Assembly: GCA_032622095.1 (NCBI GenBank)
Contig: CP136065.1
Location: 21,442,134-21,506,133, forward strand
Origin: Siphonodentalium dalli
Lineage: Eukaryota; Mollusca; Scaphopoda; Gadilida; Siphonodentaliidae
Length of the DNA stretch: 64,000 nt
Reading direction: 5' to 3'
Position numbers and translations under genes: made by a program. Below, one piece after another: positions 52,112 through 63,970 of this stretch; position 1 is the stretch's first letter; each line of letters begins with the position of its first letter. Under the pieces are notes generated by a model that saw only the letters and a list, made by a program, of their open reading frames with translations, made no database searches and was not told the DNA's origin.

Positions 52112-54323
52112 AGGGGTACTGTACGCCATTTTCATTAAATTTTCGGTGACAACAACGATCTAATATCGATAATATATAGAAACATAAGAAATTTGAGTCG
52201 AAGATGTATTCTGTAAACGCTCAGGTTAATATGCTATCTTAAAATTTTATAATTTAAAAGTTAATAATTTGATATCAATTGAATTTATGACTGGAGCCAT
52301 AAAATGGCGTCAATTAAATTACGAATTTCCGTAATCAAACAAAGTAATTGAGGGATACTGGATTGTTAAACCGATCGCACACACGATCGCTTAAAATATT
52401 ATGATGATACGGGAAGAACACTCAAGCCACTCACTGACTAGCGACGATTCAATAACTTAAATGATTATATGGGACTAGTATGCCTATAATATAACTTTTA
52501 TTTGATTCATTTGGTTGAAAACTGTACAAAAATTACTCGACAACGACAATTTGTATTTTTGCATTCGGTAAATTTGTTATCCGTAACACTACTTCGTACT
52601 CAACAGACTTTCAAATAATGAAAAAATTGTTACCTTATTCTCCGACTCTAGTCTGGTCGTTGAAGCATTGGACCTAGAACAAATTGTTTACAAGCTGTTT
52701 TTGGTGTCATATTGTCGGGCAGAATGTAGGGAACAACATATCCAAAATCCGCTAAAATCCGCTTTGGGGAAAATTCTCTATTGAAGATGGCGTCCATAAT
52801 GTCTGTTGTTATCAGAAAATACTGAATTCTGCGGCAGGTGCTTCAATTAATGCCAAATTCGTAATAAATTGAAATATACACAAACATTTCTTAGTCGTAA
52901 ACCATATATGTAGAATATTTTTCCCAAAATGGCCACCAAAATGGACAAAATCGAATGAAATTTAGGTTCAAATAAACTTCCTTATATAATATGTACGCAA
53001 GGAACGATTGAACAAACAAAATAAGTAAGCAATATGCACATAAGCTTTTTACATTAATTGGTGATGTTTTGTCATGGAATTGTGCACCAACATTAGACCA
53101 TGTTTTATAATTATTTATTTCATTAAATATAGTTCTCATTTCGTTCACGCCATCCAGAATATCATGGAGTGAAATGTTAATACGCCCGTATATGTTTAGC
53201 TGCCTATTTATATATAATGCATGTATATAAGTAACCCAAAGAAAGCACAAAATTGAGTTAAAAAGAACTTAATTACTAACTATATACCGGTACACGGACT
53301 GTACGAGTGTGCATAGTGTGCATTGCGCTGTAGCTTATTCTAGTTGTAAAGTGGCCACTGAAGTAATTTTAACAAAATTGTCTAATAAGAAACCGGGTTG
53401 GTAGCAGAATGAAATTAGTCTTACATACAATGTACTATGTACAGTCTCTTTGACCTGGTGAGATTCGGTGCTAATCCATTGAATATATGAGTGTTTCTTT
53501 ACAGTATAATAACCATTGCGACATACGTGTATCGTTTATTATCACCGGGAGTGTTGACAATTCCGGAAATATAACTAGTATTTATACATCTAGAGTATGC
53601 ACTTAAATTTCGGCGTTGCATTCAATATTTAATCACCATTCCTAATGAAACTACCATGCACTGTGAGGCGAAACATTAGTTCGTGTGTTGCATGCACGAG
53701 CTATTTTTGTTTTGCCCAACAGTTGGATATTGGAAAAGCAGAACACCCAAACGTTAAAGACGTAAATCATTGGGGGGTTGACTTGCTGTGCATTGACCGA
53801 TGATCCTTCAGATTGATCTGTTTTAATGATGTGTGTACCTTTAAAGATATTTAACAACCGACTTGTATATTGCCCATACGTATTTCACTCTTATGTAGTT
53901 ACCCAATATGTTGCTTTCTACGTGGTATGGTTTGGAGTTGCGGCCATTTTGACAGCCATTTCATGGCCACGATTGTATAATTTTCTGTCCGTGTCACTCT
54001 ACTCGCTCCCGCATTCTAATTTAACACAAACTGATATAACGGCATAATTCTGATGCCACTATATATCGTATAATGACTTATATCGAGAACTGATGTAGTA
54101 TAGACAACCATGTTGGACGCCATCGTGGATAACAAAGTTTCCCCACCGCGGATTTTTGCGGATTTTGGATATGTTGTTCCTGATGCTTTTCCGCGTCGAA
54201 TGACACCGAAAACAGCTTGTAAACAATTTGTTCTAGGTTCACCTCAAAATCGAGTCTCAACGACCAGACTACTCGGAGACTATAGAAACCAACAACAACA
54301 TTTGGCGTACAGCTAGTACCCCT
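52112..54323. mobile_element. TTAA-flanked inverted-repeat element, 2212 bp
   Basis: TTAA at 52108-52111 and 54324-54327; ends aggggtactgtacgcca and complement of ggcgtacagctagtacccct. A second block of inverted homology pairs 52640-52800 with 54105-54270 (gtctggtcgttga, ctagaacaaattgtttacaa, acaacatatccaaaatccgc). On the right the two blocks are contiguous; on the left they are separated by about 470 extra bases, so the left arm was interrupted. No transposase. Confidence 0.75.
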
Positions 54324-54327
54324 TTAA

Positions 54328-55185
54328 AGGTGCATAATCCTATCTAACGCTCGCAAATTACTATTTCATTGGCTTCGGGGGTAAAACATTTGATTCGAGT
54401 CGATGAACCCACCCACCCATCAAAGCTCAAATTGATCTGATATCGATTTTTGAAATCTATTATTTTTCACCACCAATACTTTATAGTAGCCCAGTAAAAA
54501 TTCGACGAGGAGACGGTCTCGGACAAAATTACCAGTGAAGATGGATAACTCTAAAATCAAGTGGCTTTGTTGTGTAAGATATTTGACAAATCGGCCGGCC
54601 ACATTTCGTTGCACAAAATGTTGATAAATAACAGGTTTTGGGCAATTTTATACCATATATATAGTTGACTGTGGTTAGCACTATTTTGGGGCAATTAATC
54701 GATTCTGATAAAAAATGTTGTTGGAATCTGATGATTTAAAAGGTTGGAAATATACTGCTATTTTATTAGTAAGTGACACCCTATAGGCCTACGAACTTCA
54801 TCTTTAGGGATGATATTGATGAACGGCTACCGCAGGCCTTTGGCTTCTTCAAGATATTTATCGTATTCAGCGCATATGGTTTCTCCATATTATTTGAGTA
54901 ATTTACTTGTTCACAGAGCAATCGCAGGGATGTCAGATACAACTTGAGGTATCAGCGTTAACTATATTGGCGTTAACTGTACTGACAGTGCCAGTGAGCA
55001 GAAAAAGTCTCGGGTTAAAGTTTTGACAGATCACACGGCTATGTGTATTCTGATCAGGTTGGAAGTATACCAAAAGTTTATGTTCACAGAAATGTGTGTA
55101 GAGGTTGCTGAGGTATTGGATGATCAGGTTCGTCGAGTTTATGAACAGTTCTGCACTGAATGTAGCACAGCGATGTGTATGAAGT
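54328..55185. other. Anonymous stretch
   Basis: No exon or element recognised. Confidence 0.4.
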
Positions 55186-55189
55186 TTAA

Positions 55190-55591
55190 CCCTTTACCCA
55201 ACAGAACGGCCCTGTGCCAATGCATTCTCTTATATATGCGAGTCGACCATAGGTCGCCTCGCATATATAAGAGAATGCATTGGCTTAACACATTAAAAAT
55301 TATAAAAAAATTAAAGAATGTAAGAAAAAATGGTAAAAAGTGTTAAAAAATATTTTTTTTAGGCCAATGCATTCTCTTATATATGCGAGGCGACCTATGG
55401 TCGACTCGCATATATAAGAGAATGCATTGGCACAGGGCATAACTGTAACTATCACAATGTGGTCAAGGAGCCGGTTCCAATGATATCCATATTTGTATGG
55501 TTCTATTGCTCAACCGAACAGACAGACCGAAGATATTTTAGGCTGTTGAAGCTTTATTTGGCCGGTTTTGGCCGTTTTGTTGGGTAAAGGG
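55190..55591. mobile_element. piggyBac-like TTAA MITE, copy 2, 402 bp
   Basis: TTAA at 55186-55189 and 55592-55595; ends ccctttacccaaca / tgttgggtaaaggg. Hairpins at 55216-55284 and 55363-55431. The long subterminal segment (gggcataactgtaactatca ... ggctgttgaagctttatttg) is on the right, the mirror of copy 1 at 30735-31116. The two copies look very similar by eye. Confidence 0.88.
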
Positions 55592-55595
55592 TTAA

Positions 55596-56022
55596 GATAT
55601 GATGATACTATTATTACCGGATAAAATGCAGCTTGTGCTCAGAATTGATAAATTCAGATTTAATAATTACGATTGTTAGAATATTTTCGCCAGAATATGC
55701 CGACGTCACTTCTTGAGGTCAACTGAGTTCGCATACTTTTAAAAATAATTCAATACTGCAGTAAATGTCTCTTTCACATTAAATTACCGCTTTCAATTGA
55801 CAACTCAGTGATTTGTTGTTCAGAACAAATATCATGTCTTCTATGTTTAAATATTGTCGCAATTGTGATATTTCATTACATTTAATTGTGGTTTTATGTG
55901 AGCTGTTCCCTAACGCGTAAACCATGTCATCATACAAATGGTAACGGGACGTTCTCGTACTAAAAACAACATTTCTCTTTCCCAATATCTTAGCTGGTTT
56001 TAGTACGAGCAGACTTGGACTA
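55596..56022. mobile_element. Partial copy of the 24015-25180 MULE-like element
   Basis: From about 55720 to 56022 the sequence matches, in reverse, about 24015-24310 of that element: gaactcggtt/gttcgcatac, gtctctttcacattaaatta, and the terminal cccaatatcttagctggttt ... gacttggacta. The far end is missing, and 55596-55719 shows nothing. Confidence 0.72.
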
Positions 56023-56547
56023 GATATTGCTATAGCCTCTGTGAACTGAATATTCTTTTTGAGTGTGTTATGTAAAAAATGCCAGGTTATGCAACATGTT
56101 TAGTTTTTGTTAATTTACATAATAAAGCGTACGAACTTGTCAATAACATACTATTTATGCGATATTTATGATTGGTATAAGAACAAAATCTGTCTATATT
56201 TTAATAATACCCCAAAGGGCCAAACGGTGCACCTACAGCCAAATCAAGGCTTCTACACCGAACAACGTACAGATACAGATACAGAATATTCTTTCTATTT
56301 ATGGCGGTTTTAACGGATGTGACTATTATAACAGCAATACCCACCGAATAGGTCATCCGTGCCTTTAAACAACGTTTTTCTAGAGCATGGTGACACAAGT
56401 GTTTTTGTTTACAAACTAAATTTCAGTGAAGCCCCATTTTTCCCGAAGTGGGATTATCAGGGTGTAAGATGTCGCTTTAAAACTTAACTCCGCCTACTTA
56501 ATTGAACGCCCATCGATATTCCACGCCCATTGCTTTTCTCGACGTAA
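56023..56547. other. Anonymous stretch
   Basis: No exon or element recognised. Confidence 0.4.
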
Positions 56548-56556
56548 CAAGTAAAG

Positions 56557-57176
56557 TAGACTGGTACCCTGTCCCAACTCCAACTACTCGCCCGTAGGGA
56601 CAGGGATAGGCTAAACAGAAAGTGGAATTTTGAATTGTGTTTCCGGTTTGTGAGATATTGTTTTAAAATAGAAAAGCACATTTCAACATCGGTACGTTTT
56701 TCTTAATTTAATAATACAAGACGCAAGTATATAACTTTGACAACTACTCGATCAAATTGAATAGAGTGTTTTTCACAGGAATCGACGAACCCCGATCAAT
56801 GGCAATAATTTGATCGAGTAGTTGTCAAAGTTATATACTTGCGTCTTGTAAGTTGTATTATTAAATTAAGAAAAACGTACCGATGTTGAAATGTGCTTTT
56901 CTATTTTAAAACAATATCTCACAAACCGGAAACACAATTCAAAATTCCACTTTCTGTTTAGCCTATCCTGGACTAGACGCTGGCTCTATGAGACTACGTC
57001 GTTACACTATGCACGCCGTCATGACGGCGAACAGAGCAGAGCGTCGGAGCGTCATAGAGCCAGTGTCTAGTCCAAGCCTATCCCTGTCCCTACGGGCGAG
57101 TAGTTGGAGTTGGGACAGGGTACCAGTCTATGTCCCTACGGGCGAGTAGTTGGAGTTGGGACAGGGTACCAGTCTA
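56557..57176. mobile_element. Fold-back element, 620 bp, 9-bp target duplication, with nested MITE
   Basis: Flanked by caagtaaag at 56548-56556 and 57177-57185. Ends tagactggtaccctgtccca and complement. Arms of about 200 bp (56557-56758 and from about 56808) are nearly identical and meet at a ~48-base loop. The right outer 46 bases (gtccctacgggcgagtagtt ... ggtaccagtcta) are duplicated in tandem. A smaller element at 56969-57074 is inserted in the right arm. The long arms and 9-bp duplication fit a MULE-type fold-back. Confidence 0.88.
56969..57074. mobile_element. 106-bp MITE nested in the fold-back, 9-bp target duplication
   Basis: Flanked by agcctatcc at 56960-56968 and 57075-57083. Ends tggactagacgctggctcta and complement gccagtgtctagtcca. 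Its insertion site is intact in the opposite arm of the host fold-back, confirming the duplication. Confidence 0.88.
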
Positions 57177-57185
57177 CAAGTAAAG

Positions 57186-57978
57186 TCGTCCAAAAGCGGA
57201 AATGAATCAGTTACATGCGCACAAAACACTGACGCTGTGGTCCTTTTTCGCACGTGGTTCAGTGTTGATAGACGACATTTAGAAGCTCAAGAAATATCTT
57301 CATAAATTCAAGAAAATGAAAGCTAAAGTTTCACAAAAGGTTAGCCTAGTTTTGTTGAATGGTAATTATTTATTGTCAGTAAAAGTTTAATGTATGTCAT
57401 GCGAGTTTTATTCTTGAATTTCTTCTATTTTGAGTTTAAATTTTCTCCGACTCCGGAATGATTCAATTCATCATGTCCGAATTGTGTGAATCTGTTATCA
57501 GGATTTCAAAGATAACACAATCCGCATTCAAATAGTATTATAGTTATATTAAACTATTATATTTATCTTTTACAGATATAGATGTCAAAACTTGTTGGCA
57601 TTTTAAAATGTCTTTATTTCTTTTGTGGTTGTTCCATTCTGAACTTCCCAATTAATAAATTACTGAATCGGACTCTTGATTGCAATTTAGTGTTATTTTT
57701 TTCAATGACAGGGACCAGGGCCCCTCTCCCGATCAGAGTTGGATGAATCCAGGGATACATTGAGGTACACACACATCGGTGTGTTCGAATCTGCATTTTT
57801 GTATTCATGAGAGACCACATGGTCAGTAAATGACGATTTGAACAAAGAAGTTGTTCAGCCGATGAGGGTACTGGATGTTTCGTACCAATGTTTAGGTCGC
57901 TTCGTACCAATGATTTGGTCGTTTCGTATTATCGGGAAAATATATTAGAAATTCTAAGATAATTTCTAAATATTTTCT
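57186..57978. other. Anonymous stretch
   Basis: A tiny ATG-led frame at 57317 ends at a donor-like aag|gttagc, and a good acceptor (cttttacag) lies near 57578, but no coding continuation exists. No element recognised. Confidence 0.35.
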
Positions 57979-58450
57979 ATGATGTCTATTAAAATATTTG
58001 AGATGGATAACACCAATACACTGAATAGCAATGGCTTGGAAAAAGAAATTGATGACAATTATTTGAAATCCACTCAGAAAACTTTAAAGAGTATCGCCAG
58101 CAAAGACTCTGACAATAAGCTTCAATTATTTGGAAAAATATATTCAAATTTTTATTGCCAGAAATTTCCAAATCACAAACAAGGTTATTAACATCATTCA
58201 TACTAAGCACACACACATTGGCAATATAAAGAGACCGATACAAACGACCTAAACCTGATAGAAAAGACAGAAAATGTCTGGCATGTGATATATTAGAAGA
58301 TGGACACTTTTTTTCTACACTGCATAACATATGTTCAACAACGTGATGTTTTATTGAACAAACTAAACATTAATTCTGCCCCTATTGCAAAAAATTCGTC
58401 TGAATCTTTTAAGATTCTAGAACAAATTCTAGATATATCTGCGATTACAT
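57979..58450 (+). pseudogene. C-terminal fragment of a LINE ORF
   Basis: Frames read NKLQLFGKIYSNFYCQKF, then HTLAI-stop-RDRYKRPKPDRK, RKCLACDILEDGHF, a frameshift, then FLHCITYVQQRDVLLNKLNI. This matches the zinc-knuckle end of the LINE at 39446-40768. One internal stop and a frameshift show it is dead. No reverse-transcriptase core is left. Confidence 0.65.
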
Positions 58451-58651
58451 ATTAAATCATGTGCAGAATCAACCTAGAACTACAAGGTACACTTAATAAA
58501 ACTCATTTAAAAAGAACTCAGTAGTACAGTAAACTGTAAATATAAAGCACATATTTCCAAGCTAGATACTTCGATATTGATTATATAGAGTGTGTTGGGA
58601 TTACCCATTCATTGTTCTGTACTAGTCACTTTGCATGTTTCAGTTTTTATA

Positions 58652-58669
58652 CCCCCCCCCCCCCCCCCC
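58652..58669 (+). repeat. Poly-C run of 18
   Basis: Eighteen C bases just outside the element at 58693; the same length as the run at 15614-15631. Confidence 0.9.
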
Positions 58670-58692
58670 ACTTTCGAAGATTACTGGATTGA

Positions 58693-59654
58693 ATACAGGA
58701 GAAGTCGACCCCATACGAAGACGGCCCCAGAGAAGTCGGCCCCATTTATAACAGAACTATTGTTTAAAATCAATCTTTATTTATTTTATGATATGAAATG
58801 AAATATGAAACTGACAATATAACAATAACAAATACAGTTAACAATGCACATGTCGTCATCGCTGTCGTTGTCGGGTGCTGAAATCTCTGCGATCTTTCGT
58901 AGCAGCTGACTTGTCGTTAATTCTCGATCTCTGTACAACTTCCACAGGTTGAAAATTTGCCCCTGCACATGTGTGGTTTTGCTAGGTTGAATTCTACGCA
59001 GCTTATTCCCCCTCACTAACTGCTGCTGGAGGGGTATTATCTTTGCCCCGGAATGCTTGAGAAAATATTGAAAAATGAATTTTCATATGCTTGAGAAAAA
59101 ATGGAAAGTTTTATCAAAATAAATTTTTTAAATCACTTACCTGTGTTACATATTCGATGAGTCCAGCGAGAATATCTGTCGCATTCTATGGACTATTGCC
59201 GTTCTCTGACAAGAGATTTGCAATAAACGCAGTCAACAGGCATTGTGCTGAATTGAGGAATGTATGAAAATCGGATAGCTGGGCTAACCTTATATACGTC
59301 TATAAATCCGAAGTGAGAATAATGAGCTTAATGGCTTCGTTCGCTAAGCAGCAATCAACAGTACTTAGCGGTTTCTTTCATTGTCTGTCGGTAACCATCG
59401 TTGTTTTTATAACTGAGCCGCTGTCAGTGATGTCCATAAGTGAAGTTCATTTTGTTATTACAACTAAGAAAACACTGCGGACTTCACAATTAGCCTACAC
59501 AAACACGACACTAACTCAATCAAATTAAGTTGGGGACCTCATAATTTGCCTAAACAAACACTATCAATAAAATTAAGCCGATTTAATCTCTTCTAATTAA
59601 TGGGGCCGACTTCTCTGGGGCCGTCTTCATATGGGGCCGACTTCTCCAGATACC
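58693..59654. mobile_element. MULE relic, 962 bp, 10-bp target duplication
   Basis: Flanked by actggattga at 58683-58692 and 59655-59664. Ends (t)atac.ggagaagtcg on the left and cgacttctccagatacc on the right; inverted ends of about 50 bp contain gaagacggccccagagaagt and complement. It carries a minus-strand ORF relic (58786-59243). A 10-bp duplication fits Mutator-like insertion. Confidence 0.8.
58786..59243 (-). pseudogene. Two-exon remnant of a zinc-finger transposon protein
   Basis: Minus strand: ATG at 59243 starts MPVDCVYCKSLVRERQ, a stop, then SIECDRYSRWTHRICNTG ending at a donor (cacag|gtaagt) at 59141. The CxxC ... CDxxxRWxHxxC spacing is PHD-like, though one expected Cys is Tyr. 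A second open block from a cag|tta acceptor (about 59009) reads LVRGNKLRRIQPSKTTHVQG, QIFNLWKLYRDRELTTSQLL, RKIAEISAP and DNDSDDD. Such PHD-plus-tail architecture occurs in MULE-associated proteins of invertebrates, and the DDE core is gone. An in-frame stop and the lost core mark it as a relic. Confidence 0.5.
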
Positions 59655-59664
59655 ACTGGATTGA

Positions 59665-60150
59665 CTGACAGTCCCTCACGCTTTCTCCCTGTGTGTCCGT
59701 CCGTCCTCACAACTCGAACAACTATGAACTGATTTCAATAATTTTTTGTATGCAATCTCCTTAGGACTGCCTCTCCGCATGATGCTAATTGCAGTTCGGT
59801 CCGACTTTTTTTAAAGTTGCGCCTCTTTTTCGACTTATTTTGACTTAGAAAATTCTGTCCGACTTAATAACTTTTAACAAACATGAACCTATTTCAATAA
59901 TTTTTGGTATGCATGCTTCTCACAATACCCTCTCTACATGATGCGGCTAGGGATTGGCTCAGACAGTTTTTCTTAATATTACACTTCATTTTCGACGTAT
60001 TTTGACTTAAAAAATTCTGTCCGACTTATTAACTTTAACAAATATGAACCAATTTGAATAATTTTTTCTGTACAAGCTTCTTGTGACACCATATCGATAT
60101 TATTAGTCCGAATTTTTCTTTAAAGTTAAAAATCTTTGTTTGTTGTGTTT
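59665..60150. repeat. Tandem repeat, three ~155-165-bp units
   Basis: atgaactgatttcaataatt near 59727 recurs as atgaacctatttcaataatt near 59883 and atgaaccaatttgaataatt near 60044; each unit ends with a cgacttattttgactta-type segment. A gtccgtccgtcc leader stands at 59694. The organisation resembles the insertion at 37293-38237. Confidence 0.75.
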
Positions 60151-60944
60151 ACGGATAATGCGGGTTGAATTTGCCACCGTGGGGGTATGCTAGCACTCGA
60201 GTGCACACCTCTTGTGTTTAAATTGTTTGGCTGACACCATTGTAATGGTTTGCTTTCCATAAAATCTTATGTCTATTGTCAATTTGTCCATTATTTTATT
60301 TCTAGTTATTATGGCATACCTGTATTAATATATGTGTATATACACTGTATCATAAAGTCTGTTCAGTTTAGCGAAAGATTGTCGAGTCTTTAGAAGTGCT
60401 CATCAGTGATTTCACACCTCACTGATGATTCACCGTTAATTCTTTACTCTCCCTGATTTGCCACATATCAAGTCCAATCCCTTTATTCCACAGGAAGAGT
60501 GACTAACGACACTTAACAACTAACAGGTCGCAAGTAGTCATGAACTTGATGACTACATCCAATAAGCCATACCGATAATCAGCTCATCTCGAGAGTTTAT
60601 CAACTTAATATTTTTTTCAATAACAAACTTGCAATTTATTTGTCACCCTACCCAATAGTTAAATAATAGTTCTTACATCCGCACAGAAACTGTTCATTTC
60701 ATGGTATACATAATTTTTTTTCCGTGCATTTTGTTTTTCCTCACCAAAATGGCATCTTTCTAAAAATCTGTGACAATGACTAAAAAAGCACAGAGCTTAG
60801 GCCAAAAAAAAAACATCTGTTTCCTTGTTTCCACCTGGCCTTGTGACCCTCAGAACAGATATTCCTGAGATTGGGATTTATCTGCAACCACAAATAGACA
60901 TGTATTTTAATAGAAGTAAAGTGTTATTATTGCTGCTTAATGCA
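60151..60944. other. Anonymous stretch
   Basis: No exon or element recognised. Confidence 0.4.
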
Positions 60945-61020
60945 GGCCTGGAAATCTCATGGCGGGCTGCCCGCCTAGAATTTTCCAAGGCGGGCTTTTT
61001 ATAGCCCGCCTCGTCTACGA
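60945..61020. repeat. GC-rich palindromic patch
   Basis: caggcctggaaatc followed by ggcgggctgcccgcc and, 30 bases on, ggcgggcttttt/agcccgcc. The start resembles hAT-type ends, but no partner end was found. Confidence 0.5.
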
Positions 61021-63009
61021 CAGGACATTTATTATTTAGTTATTTTATTGCGATTAATGAGTAAAATACTGCCTCTAATAAATCGTAATTATATTGACAG
61101 TGAGTGCATGTGTAACCTGATGGTAATGTCAAATGGGCATTATATCGGAATCATTATATTCCGGAACGAACTGTTTCGTAAATCAGATCTTTTGATAGAT
61201 TCTCAGACATTTTAAGAACAAAATAAATTATTTCTCTTCATAAGATTGAGCATACTGTATGTTTCACTGGATAAAATCAACACATGTTTGTGGATAGTGA
61301 AAACTAAATGTCATTGTCTTAATTGAGTTCAACCTTTCGTTTCGTTTCCGGTTCCTATCAGTGAAATTTGTATTTAGCTGAAAGCCGTCTTTTTCTCGCT
61401 TCGATTGACAATATTTTAATATAATTAGCTAAATGTCTCCAAGTATTCTTGTTTACACTGTTATTTAACTATTAAAGTTCAGAAACTATTCTCTGTCCCC
61501 AATTGCAAACATCCAGTAAATCTATAGAGAGCGACGTCACTTGACCGCTGGAAGCAGCAGTCTGCGATCAGTGATGGAATATGGATTACATTGAGAAATA
61601 AAGCAGTCATTTTTAACTGAATTCAAGTGAAAATATACTGGATTTAATATTGTTCTTGATTGTGTATTTTATGTAAAATTACACTTTCATGGAGAATGCT
61701 TTTAACATGGACAAACTCGTGCAATTTCGTTGCATGGGTTGGACACCGACTGACAAATTGTTGAGTACAAACACTCTTACATTTTGTTTCTGGTTCATAT
61801 AAATTATCATAACATGTAATTTAAAACATAGTTAAATATTCACTATACCATAATTACTGTGGGGGGTTTGACATTCACAACTCTGGACATTTTGTTTCCA
61901 TATCACAAAATTAATTTAGATGGAGTTGAACAAGATAAAATAGACAACATACAAGTGGAATAAAATAGTAATGTAGCTACATATTCGATGAAACATGATT
62001 AAATTTCCCTAATAGGACTAAATTTTAGCTTTCGCTATTCTGTTCCCGTAATTTTAGACGGCTTGCACCGCACAAAATTTACGATGTACACTTTTCTCAG
62101 AACTTGCAAGGTTATTTTCAATCTAGCGAATTATGAACTACAACAGTTCAGGCCTTAAAATTCGACGCGAATCCATTCGCGTAAATATTCGCGCAAATGA
62201 GAATCCACTTGATTCACACGGTTGAACGGTTCTACTATTGAGATTCACGTCGATTTGAGTATTCTCTCCTTGTCGGAGTTGGAATTCCCCCGAGTCTTGT
62301 TTGTAACTAATTTTAGTAGTCTCTGCTCGCAGAGGTGTGTCACTTGCCAACCAATGAGATAAGTTTGTCACTGTGATGTAATTTGTCTGCTGGCATTAGC
62401 GACCTTGGATACGGATTACTACCGAAAATGTCAGAAAGAGTCTAGGACTCCCTGAGAGTAACTGACCAATAGAAATGTTCGCTCTTTTGTAGATATTTAG
62501 CTTAGCCAATCAAACAAACCAACGCATCGGCATTTAAAGGTTGAATCGAAAGTAACATCTCATCGAATTGATCGATCATCCATGTGACAAAATGGAAAGA
62601 ATAAATTGAAATATTCCCTTTGAATACTCAGTATTTTTTTATTAAACTCATCGTTCACTTAGTTATAACGAAATCGGGAACTTTGTTTGTTTGAAAGCGT
62701 GTTTGTGAATGAAATCGATGTCAAATTTTATACATTTATTTTTTTCTTTCTAATTCTATTCTATTTTCCCAATCTGAAAAGTTATGGTCCCTGTTCGGAG
62801 TTCCCCATGCCAACCCATGTTACCGTTTTCTTTTTTCTTTCTGAGGTTATGAAAATGGAAGCCGGTCTAACTGAGTGCTCCAATTTTAAGAAAATCATGG
62901 TTCTTCACTGAAAATCCTGTTTTTGAGTGGATGATTTATTTGGACATTTTCCTTCCAAAATTTTTCTCAGATAGGCCCAACCATGGTGGCCCTATTTGAT
63001 CCTGGCATC
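61021..63009. other. Anonymous stretch
   Basis: No exon recognised. Near 62160-62215 there are cgcgaatccattcgcg-type short palindromes. Open frames here have no recognisable content. Confidence 0.4.
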
Positions 63010-63808
63010 CTAAATGTCCTAAAATGCAGACTTTCATTTTTGAGGTGTGCGATCGCTCTTGCGCACCATTGCGCGCCTGAAAATGCGATTGCGCACCTAG
63101 GCCAAATACAGAGAGCGAAGTTGGTCGAACCTGATAACGCTATTTTCAGTGTCTACCAAGACGAGATTGGTTAATAATGTGTCCCATTTTCCTTTTTATT
63201 ACCGCGTTGCGAGAATGCCTGTATGATGTGTCGCGAGATCAAAGGTGCTGCGACCTAGTTACCAATTCCACAACTTTCCATTCACAGTGCGGTGTCAATC
63301 AACCCGCCCGACGTTTGATCACCGACACCAGTAAATTATTTGAGGTCACACGATGTCGAATGCACTATCTGTCTGAATGATTCAAAGCTTAAAATACATT
63401 TGAATGATTTCTATGTATGGCTTATGACGTCCCATAAATTCCTGGAAAATAAAAGCGAGACCACGTGGCCGGGAGATGTTGATATTATTCTGTCAGCATG
63501 GAATCGGAGTATTAAATTGATTCTTTATTAATAATTATGAATTACAATTAATATAGGAGCATGTACAATATAAAACATACTGTGTAACTTGTGCTTATGG
63601 ATAGTGGATTAAGCAGTGTTAAACCATCAAAGAGATTCACTGGACATCGATCATGAGTTAAGTAATTCAATTTACGCGGCATTTATGAATGTATTTCCGG
63701 CAATCAGCTGTTTATTTTATCTTGATAGAAACTGCGCGCCTGGGCCCAAAACCAGCGAGCGGGACTATGCGCGCCTACATTTTCTAAAAATGAAAGTCTG
63801 AAAATGGA
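63010..63808. mobile_element. Possible inverted-repeat element, about 800 bp
   Basis: aaatgcagactttcattttt near 63013 is matched by aaaaatgaaagtctgaaaat at 63786-63805. Both ends continue with gcgc-rich text (gcgcacctaggccaaat; gcgcgcctgggcccaaa), which is in direct rather than inverted order. No target duplication found. Confidence 0.5.
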
Positions 63809-63970
63809 ATGAGATTTATGGCCTGCAGTTTGAATGACTTTGCTTTTTGTTTGAGAATAGTGATGAGCTGATTGTCAAATAGAGCCTTGCGCTGATTGCC
63901 AATTATTTGAGATCACAATCGACCGATTCCGATTATTGTAATAATTATACCAGAATGTGTTCTATAAATA
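63809..63970. other. Anonymous stretch
   Basis: No feature seen before the element end at 63971. Confidence 0.4.

Noticed and set aside
57317-57340. Small first exon (MKAKVSQK) with donor
   Set aside because: Splicing to the only good acceptor downstream gives an immediate stop; no coding continuation is visible.
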